Positions 1 through 5,648 of a stretch of 5,648 nucleotides of DNA are shown in pieces. A program made the position numbers and the translations under genes. Positions within the stretch are counted from its first letter, which is position 1. Every line of letters begins with the position of its first letter. The stretch is from Saprospiraceae bacterium (lineage in GTDB: Bacteria; Bacteroidota; Bacteroidia; Chitinophagales; Saprospiraceae), in NCBI GenBank assembly GCA_007128085.1, contig SKYC01000117.1, forward strand, positions 1 to 5,648, given 5' to 3'. The notes below the pieces were generated by a model that ran no database searches, was not told the origin of the DNA, and saw nothing but the letters and a program-made list of their open reading frames with translations.

Positions 1-51
1 CAAGTGCCCATTTCGGCAGGCTCAATGCATCGCATTTATGAAGGCATGTAA
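1..51 (+). CDS. Possible C-terminal end of an unidentified gene entering from the left edge
   Basis: An open frame enters at base 1 and ends at a TAA at 49-51, giving only 16 residues (ends HRIYEGM). It would run towards gpsA, so the two genes would converge, and a candidate + strand terminator hairpin lies about 40 nt downstream, which fits a gene ending here. The fragment is too short to identify. A second + frame stays open to a TAA at 68-70 and is Cys-rich, and a minus-strand frame starting at an ATG at 64-62 also stays open to the edge. The choice among these three is a guess based on the residue make-up and the nearby hairpin. Confidence 0.2.
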   Translation, partial: QVPISAGSMHRIYEGM

Positions 52-92
52 TAGTACCCTTCATGAATAATCCGGGTAAACTCAAAGAAGAC

Positions 93-121
93 GGCGGCTA
101 TTCCCCCCGCCTCGATTTTTT
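93..121 (+). terminator. Candidate intrinsic terminator, + strand
   Basis: GGCGG at 93-97 can pair with CCGCC at 107-111 (5 GC-rich pairs, 9-nt loop), followed after four bases by six T residues at 116-121. This would end + strand transcription coming from the left edge. Read on the minus strand, the same hairpin is followed only by a weakly T-rich stretch, so it is a poor candidate for ending the gpsA transcript, although a two-way role is possible. The stem is short and the T-run is set back by 4 nt, so this is a modest call. Confidence 0.35.
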
Positions 122-142
122 CGCTGAATGTGCCGAAAAATT

Positions 143-1201
143 CTACAAAAAGTCGACATCGGGGGCAAAGGGATATCTCATGAGATATTGGATGGCGCGG
201 TTGATGTCGTAGCCTTCAAAAACGACGCTGTAAAGCATGTTGGTTATGGGTACGTGGATGTTGTAGTACTTGGCGATCTGCCGCGCTATTTTAAGGGTTC
301 GGATTCCCTCGGCCACCTCGTCCATGGATTCCAGTATCTCTTCCAGGGTCTCGCCTTCGGCCAGTCTCTGACCCACCTGAAAGTTCCTGCTTTTGTCGCT
401 GGTGCAGGTGGCGATGATGTCCCCGATTCCCGCGGTACCCAAAAACACCTGGCTCTCGCTGCCCATGGCTTTCCCGAAGTAAATGACTTCTCTCAACCCC
501 CTTGTGATGAGCATGGCTTGCATATTTTTCCCAAATCCCAGCCCGGTCAAAAGGCCGGATCCCAGGGCAATAATATTTTTCAGTGAACCGGCCAGTTCGG
601 CTCCGACGATGTCTTTTGAACCAAAAACAAAAAACTTGTCGCTGCTGAGTGCTCTTTGTCCTATTTCTACAACTTCTTCAAATTCAGAGGCAATCACGGT
701 TGCAGTGGGCTGCCCCTCGAGAATCTCTTTGGCCAGATTGGGGCCCGATAGACACCCGATCCTCAGTACATTGGTCTCTTCTCTGATCAACTCACTCATG
801 GTTCGAACCGATTTTCTGGAAATGTCTGCATCCAGGATTTGGCTTTCATCCACTCCGTGGAGATGAAACCCCTTGGTTCCGTGGATTAATATATGGGAGG
901 GCTTGAGAAAAGGGGTGAACTGCTCCAGTACTTGCGCAAAAGATACCGAGGGGAGTATGGGGAATATCAGGGTGCATTTTTCGGCCAATTCTGCCGGGTC
1001 GCCGGTCGCGGAGATATTGCCGGTGCGGTGGAGATAGGGGCCCGGATCGCCGCTGTTTACGCGTTCTACAAATTCTTTTCTGCGACTGAACAGGATGACC
1101 TGTCCCGTGTTTTTGGACAATAAATTGGCAATGGTGCTACCGAATACTCCGGCACCAATGACTCCTACACAGTCCAATACCCCGTTGATTTCTTTATCCA
1201 T
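143..1201 (-). CDS. gpsA: NAD(P)H-dependent glycerol-3-phosphate dehydrogenase GpsA
   Basis: A cytosolic enzyme that reduces dihydroxyacetone phosphate to sn-glycerol-3-phosphate with NAD(P)H, supplying the backbone for phospholipids. The protein has 352 residues, slightly above the usual 330-340. The N-terminal Rossmann fold carries GVIGAGVFG (13-21, the GxGxxG dinucleotide motif). Family motifs follow: HGTKGF (107-112, Lys110), SGPNLAKEI (152-160), SLKNIIALGSG (206-216, catalytic Lys208), NMQAMLITRGLRE (226-238), GIGDIIATCTS (258-268, Asp261) and SRN (271-273, substrate phosphate binding). All key residues are present and the C-terminus (PFAPDVDFL) is intact, so it should be active. It starts at ATG 1201, with AAGGA very close upstream. 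It is the last gene of the yidC cluster, 48 nt after the lipoprotein stop. The gap holds no convincing promoter, so co-transcription with yidC is likely (inference). Confidence 0.96.
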   Translation of the reverse strand: MDKEINGVLDCVGVIGAGVFGSTIANLLSKNTGQVILFSRRKEFVERVNSGDPGPYLHRTGNISATGDPAELAEKCTLIFPILPSVSFAQVLEQFTPFLKPSHILIHGTKGFHLHGVDESQILDADISRKSVRTMSELIREETNVLRIGCLSGPNLAKEILEGQPTATVIASEFEEVVEIGQRALSSDKFFVFGSKDIVGAELAGSLKNIIALGSGLLTGLGFGKNMQAMLITRGLREVIYFGKAMGSESQVFLGTAGIGDIIATCTSDKSRNFQVGQRLAEGETLEEILESMDEVAEGIRTLKIARQIAKYYNIHVPITNMLYSVVFEGYDINRAIQYLMRYPFAPDVDFL

Positions 1202-1249
1202 GGTCCTTAAAGGTATGGAATTTTCCCGACAAAAGAGTTGCTGTTGTCC

Positions 1250-1786
1250 TCATTCTATATCAATTCCCGCCAAAACGAGAGACTCCACGAGTTCCTGCAG
1301 TTTGTTTTCAATCTCCCTCAATTCATCCGGCCCCAAACTGTTGCGGTTGATGCGATGGGTCTTTTCACCCGACCTGAGTTGGGTGATGGTATGGGATGCA
1401 TCGGCGATGACGAAACGCTTATCCTCCGGATAGGTATCGGCCATTTCAAAAAAACCGTTTTCTTCAGCAAAATCAATGATTTCCTGCAAGCGGTCAGTGG
1501 GGTAGCCGGCAATGTGGCGCCCGAGTTTGTCCACGTGCATATCGCCTTTGTACATGGCGGTTCCATTGGCGAAAAAAGTAACGGTAAATACCGGACACTG
1601 GCCAAAGCAAGCCGTTCGCCTAAAGCTGGCCATGACTTCCCCGGGGGCGTATTCCGACCATTCTTCCGGTATTTGCGGAACGGTTTGAATGCTGTCCGCA
1701 GCCTGGCGATTGCAGGAAAACAGAAGCAGACATGAAAACAATCCCATCAGGGACAGGGTCGATACAATTGATTTTGTCGTCATCAT
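1250..1786 (-). CDS. Small lipoprotein with a DUF6438-like domain, function unknown
   Basis: A 178-residue secreted protein. Residues 1-24 form a type II signal peptide: Thr/Lys start, hydrophobic core (SLMGLFSCLLLFS) and lipobox LFSC with Cys25 as the lipidation site. A second cysteine at 19 lies in a similar GLFSC context but sits inside the hydrophobic core. The mature domain begins near residue 50 and shows RRTACFGQCPVFTVTFF (56-72), followed by NGTAMYKG and HVDKLGR. This resembles DUF6438, whose hallmark is a Cys-x3-Cys in a TACFGxCPxY-type motif (here Cys60 and Cys64); I assign the family from memory of that motif. The residues after Cys25 (NRQAADS) lack the acidic signal that sends Bacteroidota lipoproteins to the cell surface, so a periplasmic face is more likely (inference). 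The start overlaps the yidC stop as ATGA (1786-1783). A second in-frame ATG follows at 1783-1781, so translation is probably coupled to yidC. Confidence 0.8.
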   Translation of the reverse strand: MMTTKSIVSTLSLMGLFSCLLLFSCNRQAADSIQTVPQIPEEWSEYAPGEVMASFRRTACFGQCPVFTVTFFANGTAMYKGDMHVDKLGRHIAGYPTDRLQEIIDFAEENGFFEMADTYPEDKRFVIADASHTITQLRSGEKTHRINRNSLGPDELREIENKLQELVESLVLAGIDIE

Positions 1787-3705
1787 TTTTTGGGTTTTTT
1801 CTTTTTCCTTTCTTCAGCAATGCGCTGTTGTTCCTTGAGAACTTCCTCCAGTCGTGCCTGAAAGCCGCCCTTCTTTTTGGGTTTCTTTTTATTCTCCTCG
1901 AGCTTTTCGCGGATTTTTGAATCGTCAAACAAAAAGTGCTTGGTGGCAATTATCTGGCCGATGTTGAAGACATTACTAAAAAACAGATAAGCTGTCAATC
2001 CCGCTGCAAAGCTGTTGAAAAAGAACAAGAACATGATCGGCATAAAGTACTGCACATTCTTCATCATCGGATTGACGGCATTCATATCCATGTGCTTTGT
2101 ATTGTAATAGGTGTACAAAACAGTGGTTCCTGCCCAGAGGAGTGTAAACAAACTCACATGGGCTCCGTAAAACGGTATATTAAACCCGAGATATACGATT
2201 GAATCGTAGGACGATAAATCAGAGGCCCACAAGAAGGAGGCCTGCCGGAATTCTATCGAAGCCGGGAAAAACCGGTAAAGTGCAAACCAAATGGGCATTT
2301 GAAGAACCATGGGCATACAGCCCCCCAACGGATTGACTCCAAACTCTCTGTAGACCTTCATGGTCTCCATTTGGAGTTTCTGCTGGTCGCCTTTGAATTT
2401 CTCCCGCAGTTTTTCCATGTGTGGCTTGAGTGCCCCCATCTTGGCCTGTGAATACAGCATTTTGTAGGTCAGGGGGTACAACACCATTTTTACAATGAAG
2501 GTCAGTAGCAGTATGACCATGCCCGGGTGACCGATGATTTGGAAGAGAAAGGAAAACATGGGCCGGATGACCCATCGGTTGATGGTGCCAAAAATGCTCC
2601 AGCCAAAGGGAACGATATCGGTGAGGTCGTGACCGATCGCCTGCAGGCGATCAAATTCATTGGGGCCGATGTAGAAGGTCATGGTGAAATCCGAACGGCT
2701 GCTGCCGGGCGAAACAGGAATGTCTAGTCGGCTTCGCAGCAGTTTGAGTTCCTCTTCATTCTCATCCAGCATAACTGTTTCTAAAAATCCCCCGTGGAAT
2801 GGCTCGTTGGCCACCAGACTGCTGTTGAAAAACTGATTGGCATGAGAAATCCACCGCAGAGGGGTATTGTCTTTATTTTCTGTATCGCTCGATCTGCAGG
2901 AACAGTAACTCGAACGGCTCGATTCTGCTTTGAAATAGACCGTTGAAAAATACCGCTCGTAGCCCTCGTTTTGCTCTAGTTTGTTGAGGTAGTTGTTCCA
3001 ATTCAGGGAGACGGGTGCGGCTTCGGCCGCCAGGGTATTTTGCAGATTGACAAAATCCAACCGATAGTCCAGGGCGTAGGAGTCTTCGGGCAGGGTGTAC
3101 TGCTGTTGAAAAACACCGCCATTGTCTGCGGGAAGGCTAAAGGTGACGGTATTTCCCGAAACCTCTGTATCGAAGTACAGTTCGCCGGTATTGACCAGCA
3201 TGTTGTTTTCTCTCAACTGCAGAAAATACTCAAAGCGATTGTCCTCGTGATCCATTAAGTAAAGGGAGTCCCGGAGTTCCTCGAAGTCCTCACTGAGGAA
3301 GGACCTCAGGTAGTCTTTGATCCAAACTTCTTTGATTTGACCGCCCCGATTGGAAAAAACAATCCGAACCAGATCGTTTTCCAACACCACACTTTCCTCA
3401 TCTTTGAGAGCGGCCTCGGCAAAGGGGCCGTAAAGCCCCTGCAATTGGGGCGTTACACCGGCCGATTCTCCGAGGGTGTCTACCGCAGTCTCCGGGAGTA
3501 CAATGTCCTCCTCCGGTTCCACCTGTGCATCCAGTTCGTCTGCCGGTACAATGGTGTCAGCGGCCTCTTTTTCCTCCATCATTTCCTGTCGCTCCCTTTC
3601 CAGGCGCTGCTGCTCGATTTCTTCCTGTGTAGGAGAGTTGATCATGACCCAAACCACAAAAAGAATAAACAACAATACAATGCCTACGGCTGTATTTCTA
3701 TCCAT
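1783..3705 (-). CDS. yidC: Membrane protein insertase YidC
   Basis: The Oxa1/YidC/Alb3 insertase, which inserts and folds inner-membrane proteins alone or with SecYEG. At 640 residues it is the long diderm form. TM1 is residues 7-22. An acidic, charged linker (about 26-75) leads into the large periplasmic beta domain (about 100-355). The conserved C-terminal core includes TM2 (about 394-414, with TFIVKMVLYPLTYKM), a cytosolic helical hairpin (420-455), VNPLGGCMPMVLQMPIWFALY (start 457, TM3) and TM segments near 515-533, 551-568 and 569-588. Lys406 sits where E. coli has the groove Arg366, so the positive charge is kept. The tail (591-640) is strongly basic (KKKPKKK, KKKKPKK) and probably helps ribosome docking. 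A Ser-rich stretch with Cys268 and Cys270 interrupts the periplasmic domain. The ATG at 3705 has AAGGG 6 nt upstream and a Bacteroidota-type promoter. It is the first gene of the minus-strand cluster. Confidence 0.97.
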   Translation of the reverse strand: MDRNTAVGIVLLFILFVVWVMINSPTQEEIEQQRLERERQEMMEEKEAADTIVPADELDAQVEPEEDIVLPETAVDTLGESAGVTPQLQGLYGPFAEAALKDEESVVLENDLVRIVFSNRGGQIKEVWIKDYLRSFLSEDFEELRDSLYLMDHEDNRFEYFLQLRENNMLVNTGELYFDTEVSGNTVTFSLPADNGGVFQQQYTLPEDSYALDYRLDFVNLQNTLAAEAAPVSLNWNNYLNKLEQNEGYERYFSTVYFKAESSRSSYCSCRSSDTENKDNTPLRWISHANQFFNSSLVANEPFHGGFLETVMLDENEEELKLLRSRLDIPVSPGSSRSDFTMTFYIGPNEFDRLQAIGHDLTDIVPFGWSIFGTINRWVIRPMFSFLFQIIGHPGMVILLLTFIVKMVLYPLTYKMLYSQAKMGALKPHMEKLREKFKGDQQKLQMETMKVYREFGVNPLGGCMPMVLQMPIWFALYRFFPASIEFRQASFLWASDLSSYDSIVYLGFNIPFYGAHVSLFTLLWAGTTVLYTYYNTKHMDMNAVNPMMKNVQYFMPIMFLFFFNSFAAGLTAYLFFSNVFNIGQIIATKHFLFDDSKIREKLEENKKKPKKKGGFQARLEEVLKEQQRIAEERKKKKPKK

Positions 3706-3711
3706 TATTTT

Positions 3712-3716
3712 CCCTT
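3712..3716 (-). promoter_or_regulatory. Shine-Dalgarno-like site of yidC
   Basis: On the minus strand AAGGG lies 6 nt before the ATG at 3705-3703, a good spacing. It supports this start, which also places TM1 right at the N-terminus as expected for YidC. Such a clear site is less usual in this group, where leaders are often only A-rich. Confidence 0.5.
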
Positions 3717-3723
3717 AAAAAAG

Positions 3724-3731
3724 TAATTTTG
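3724..3731 (+). promoter_or_regulatory. Candidate -7 box for the DUF3293 gene
   Basis: TAATTTTG matches the Bacteroidota -7 consensus TAnnTTTG exactly. No TTTG or TTG is visible at the expected distance upstream (about 3698-3705), so it may be a weak promoter. Initiation a few bases downstream (about 3735-3739) would leave a leader of about 30 nt to the ATG at 3768 but only about 10 nt to the GTG at 3747. It abuts the yidC -7 box on the other strand. Confidence 0.45.
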
Positions 3732-3765
3732 CAAAGGTAATATTTTGTGAATCATATAACCCAAA
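3732..3765 (-). promoter_or_regulatory. Promoter of yidC and its downstream genes
   Basis: On the minus strand TTTG (3765-3762) is followed after 22 nt by TACCTTTG (3739-3732), matching the -33/-7 consensus of the Bacteroidota primary sigma factor. The exact start site cannot be read from sequence. A start a few bases past the box, near 3725-3728, would give a leader of about 20 nt before the yidC ATG. This is the only good promoter seen for the yidC-lipoprotein-gpsA cluster. Confidence 0.65.
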
Positions 3766-3767
3766 TT

Positions 3768-4199
3768 ATGAGAATTGATTGTGATCAAAAGTTGTTATTG
3801 GCCTTTTACCGCAGTACCTACCGGGTCCTGAAACCCGGGTTTGACCTGCACCCGGGGAAGGACAATCCCTCCTTTCAAAGTTGGTGTAAGAGTGAGGACA
3901 TCCACTCCTGGACATTTATTACGGCCTGGAATCCCTCTGCTCAAAAATCGGATAAAAATCGCAACCTCGCTGCCAATCGGGAAATGGAATCCGAATTAAA
4001 GGGGAGGGGCTATCGGTATTTCCGGGGCCTCGGAATACCGGAGGAAGGTGAGGATTGGGAGGCAGAGGAGAGTTTTTTTGTGGCCAATATGGATCTCAAA
4101 AACAGCCTGACTATGGCGAAAAAATTCGGACAAAAGGCTTTTCTTTACGGAATGCCAGACATGAGACCTTCCCTGATATGGGTTGATTCACGCCTGTAA
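3768..4199 (+). CDS. DUF3293 domain protein, function unknown
   Basis: A 143-residue soluble protein with no signal peptide or membrane segment. I recognise the DUF3293 pattern: an N-terminal AFYRSTYRV (12-20), then FITAWNPSAQKSDKNRN (50-66), a helix up to SELKGRGYRYFRGLG (75-89), DWEAEESFFVANM (96-108) and AKKFGQKAFLYG (117-128). The ITAWNP, WxExS and FGQxA elements are the conserved parts of that family as I recall it; no function is established for it. I chose the ATG at 3768 because the candidate -7 box at 3724-3731 leaves a sensible leader to it. A GTG at 3747 would add seven residues (from MNHITQI) and cannot be excluded. It is divergent from yidC and lies 115 nt before ffh in the same direction, but ffh has its own promoter, so this gene is probably transcribed separately. 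Confidence 0.82.
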   Translation: MRIDCDQKLLLAFYRSTYRVLKPGFDLHPGKDNPSFQSWCKSEDIHSWTFITAWNPSAQKSDKNRNLAANREMESELKGRGYRYFRGLGIPEEGEDWEAEESFFVANMDLKNSLTMAKKFGQKAFLYGMPDMRPSLIWVDSRL

Positions 4200-4266
4200 A
4201 GAGAAGGGGTTACTCTGAGAACTCCCCCGATTTGATGGCCCGGTTTATCAAGTGGCGGGGCAGGCC

Positions 4267-4297
4267 TTTGCAATCACATTTAATTGTATTATCTTTG
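4267..4297 (+). promoter_or_regulatory. Promoter of ffh
   Basis: TTTG (4267-4270), a 19-nt spacer, then TATCTTTG (4290-4297): an exact match to the Bacteroidota -33/-7 consensus TTTG-N19-TAnnTTTG. Initiation would fall near 4301-4305, leaving a leader of only about 10-14 nt before the ATG at 4315. That leader is A-rich with no Shine-Dalgarno site, as is common in this group. Confidence 0.75.
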
Positions 4298-4314
4298 AGC
4301 CAAATTAGAGAAAT

Positions 4315-5648
4315 ATGTTTGACAGTTTAAACGAACGTCTGGAAGGTGCCTTTTCCATGCTGAAAGGGCAGCACAAGATCACAGAAATAAATGTAGCGCA
4401 GTCCGTAAAGGAAATCAGAAGGGCTCTGGTGGCCGCGGATGTAAATTTTAAAATAGCCAAAGAGTTTACGGAAACCGTAAGGGAAAAGGCATTGGGCCAG
4501 AAAAATGTGCTCAAATCCGTGAAGCCCGGAGAGCTCATGGTGAAAATCGTTCAGGACGAGCTGGCTGAGCTGATGGGGTCAGAGGCCGTCGAGTTGAATT
4601 TAAAAGGAAAGCCCGCCGTAATTTTGGTGGCCGGCCTTCAGGGTAGTGGTAAGACCACCTTCAGTGCCAAACTCGCCAATTACCTGAAATCGAAAAAGAA
4701 AATGAGTCCCATGCTGGTAGCCTGCGATGTCTACAGACCCGCGGCCATCGATCAGTTGGGCGTGCTGGGGGAACAAATCAATGTGCCCGTATACAAGGAA
4801 GAGGAGAATAAAAATCCGGTGGAAATCGCTAACAACGCCATTGTTCATGCCAATACGCATCACCACGATGTGATCATTGTCGATACCGCAGGCCGCCTTT
4901 CTGTGGATGAGGAGATGATGAACGAAATTGAATCGCTTAAAAAAAGCCTCCTGCCGCAGGAAACCCTTTTTGTGGTCGACTCTATGACGGGTCAGGATGC
5001 GGTCAATACGGCCAAAGTCTTCAATGAGCGAATTGATTTCAACGGCGTGGTTCTGACCAAGCTGGATGGCGATACAAGAGGTGGTGCTGCACTGTCGATC
5101 AAGTACACCGTCGGCAAGCCCATAAAATTTATCAGTAGCGGTGAGAAGATGGACACCCTGGATGTGTTCCACCCCGAGAGAATGGCCCGGAGAATTTTGG
5201 GTATGGGTGATATCGTCTCCTTTGTGGAAAAAGCTCAGGACCAGTTCGATGAGGTAGAAGCCAAGAAGCTCGAGAAAAAAATAAAAAAGAACAAGTTCGA
5301 CTTTGATGATTTTCTGAGTCAATTGGCTCAGATTAGGAAAATGGGCGACCTGAAAAGCCTCATGTCCATGATCCCCGGCATGAGCAAAATGACCAAGAAT
5401 CTCGATATTGACGACAAGGCTTTCTCTAAAGTCGAATCTATCATCCACTCCATGACCCCCGAAGAGCGGGGCAATCCCGATGTGTTAAATATGAGCCGCA
5501 AAAAACGCATAGCCAAAGGCTGTGGTCGATCGGTCCACGAAGTCAATATGTTCATCAAACAATTTCACCAGATGAAGAAAATGATGCACATGATGAGTAA
5601 AGGCAAGGGGATGCAGAATATGATGAAAAATATGCAAAATATGGGTGG
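4315..5648 (+). CDS. ffh: Signal recognition particle protein Ffh (partial, cut at the right edge)
   Basis: The SRP54-type GTPase that binds 4.5S RNA and signal sequences on ribosomes and docks with FtsY to deliver nascent membrane proteins. The window holds 444 residues and no stop, close to the usual full length of about 440-455, so little is missing. The N domain (1-95) has RRALVAADVN. The G domain has G1 GLQGSGKTT (107-115), DVYRPAAIDQL (138-148), DTAGRL (190-195), TKLDGDTRGG (248-257) and GEKMDTLDVFHP (276-287). The M domain follows a charged linker (302-327): MGDLKSLMSMIPGM (343-356), then the RNA-binding SRKKRIAKGCG (394-404) with VHEVN. The Met-rich tail (MMHMM, MQNMMKNMQNMG) is typical of the signal-binding region. 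All GTPase motifs are intact. The ATG at 4315 follows its own promoter closely. Confidence 0.97.
   Translation, partial: MFDSLNERLEGAFSMLKGQHKITEINVAQSVKEIRRALVAADVNFKIAKEFTETVREKALGQKNVLKSVKPGELMVKIVQDELAELMGSEAVELNLKGKPAVILVAGLQGSGKTTFSAKLANYLKSKKKMSPMLVACDVYRPAAIDQLGVLGEQINVPVYKEEENKNPVEIANNAIVHANTHHHDVIIVDTAGRLSVDEEMMNEIESLKKSLLPQETLFVVDSMTGQDAVNTAKVFNERIDFNGVVLTKLDGDTRGGAALSIKYTVGKPIKFISSGEKMDTLDVFHPERMARRILGMGDIVSFVEKAQDQFDEVEAKKLEKKIKKNKFDFDDFLSQLAQIRKMGDLKSLMSMIPGMSKMTKNLDIDDKAFSKVESIIHSMTPEERGNPDVLNMSRKKRIAKGCGRSVHEVNMFIKQFHQMKKMMHMMSKGKGMQNMMKNMQNMG

Noticed and set aside
38..64. Inverted repeat ATGAAGG ... CCTTCAT at the left edge
   Set aside because: Seven AT/GC-mixed pairs with a loop of about 13 nt and no following T-run; too weak for a terminator and possibly chance.
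63..212. A 49-codon + strand frame starting ATGAATAAT that reads like a small protein
   Set aside because: It runs through the candidate terminator hairpin and about half of it is antisense to the gpsA 3' end. No promoter box is visible and I recognise no family.
128..1123. Several + strand open frames across gpsA, including a 152-residue one at 128-586
   Set aside because: They lie antisense to a complete gpsA with all its motifs, show no recognisable domain, and are best explained as shadows of its codon pattern.
1202..1249. TACCTTTA before gpsA as a separate promoter
   Set aside because: It misses the final G of TAnnTTTG, and the nearest TTTG upstream is only about 14 nt away, too close for a -33 element.
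4206..4228. Hairpin after the DUF3293 gene as a terminator
   Set aside because: The stem (GGGGTT with AACtCCC) has a bulge and only about 6 pairs, and no T-run follows. The later GCCC/GGGC pairing at 4240-4262 also lacks a T-run.
4305..5558. Minus-strand open frames opposite ffh, including a 282-residue one at 4600-5448
   Set aside because: They lie antisense to ffh, whose GTPase motifs are all intact, and have no domain or promoter support. Long antisense frames are common opposite well-conserved genes.
1..5648. A new multi-gene system, mobile element, CRISPR array or defence cassette
   Set aside because: No transposase, integrase, repeat array, target-site duplication or toxin-antitoxin pair is visible. 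The recognisable genes are conserved housekeeping genes plus two small proteins of unknown function.

Overview
The window is an ordinary chromosomal segment of a bacterium that looks like a member of the Bacteroidota. The evidence is promoter elements matching the Bacteroidota sigma consensus (TTTG, about 19-22 nt, TAnnTTTG) upstream of yidC and ffh, a long YidC with a large periplasmic domain and a basic C-terminal tail, a small DUF6438-type lipoprotein, and mostly A-rich rather than strong Shine-Dalgarno leaders. The base composition is moderate, near half GC. I cannot assign a family or genus from this sequence alone.

Layout, left to right. Bases 1-142 are intergenic or the tail of an unidentified neighbour. 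They include a short open frame entering from the left edge and a possible + strand terminator hairpin. Bases 143-3705 hold a minus-strand cluster, transcribed right to left: yidC (membrane protein insertase), a small lipoprotein gene overlapping it by 4 nt, and gpsA (glycerol-3-phosphate dehydrogenase) 48 nt further on. Bases 3706-3767 are a compact divergent promoter region in which two -7 boxes abut head to head. Bases 3768-4199 hold a plus-strand gene for a small soluble DUF3293 protein. Bases 4200-4314 contain a very good promoter, followed by ffh (signal recognition particle GTPase), which runs off the right edge within its methionine-rich C-terminus.

Functional theme: Ffh brings ribosomes making membrane proteins to the membrane, YidC inserts and folds such proteins, and GpsA makes the glycerol-3-phosphate backbone for phospholipids. 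The neighbourhood is therefore consistent with envelope and membrane biogenesis. The lipoprotein and the DUF3293 protein are the two poorly understood genes. I see no mobile element, CRISPR array, tRNA, rRNA, phage gene or defence gene, and no new multi-gene system. The points most worth a second look are the palindromic divergent promoter, the translationally coupled lipoprotein between yidC and gpsA, and a Ser-rich Cys-x-Cys stretch in YidC.
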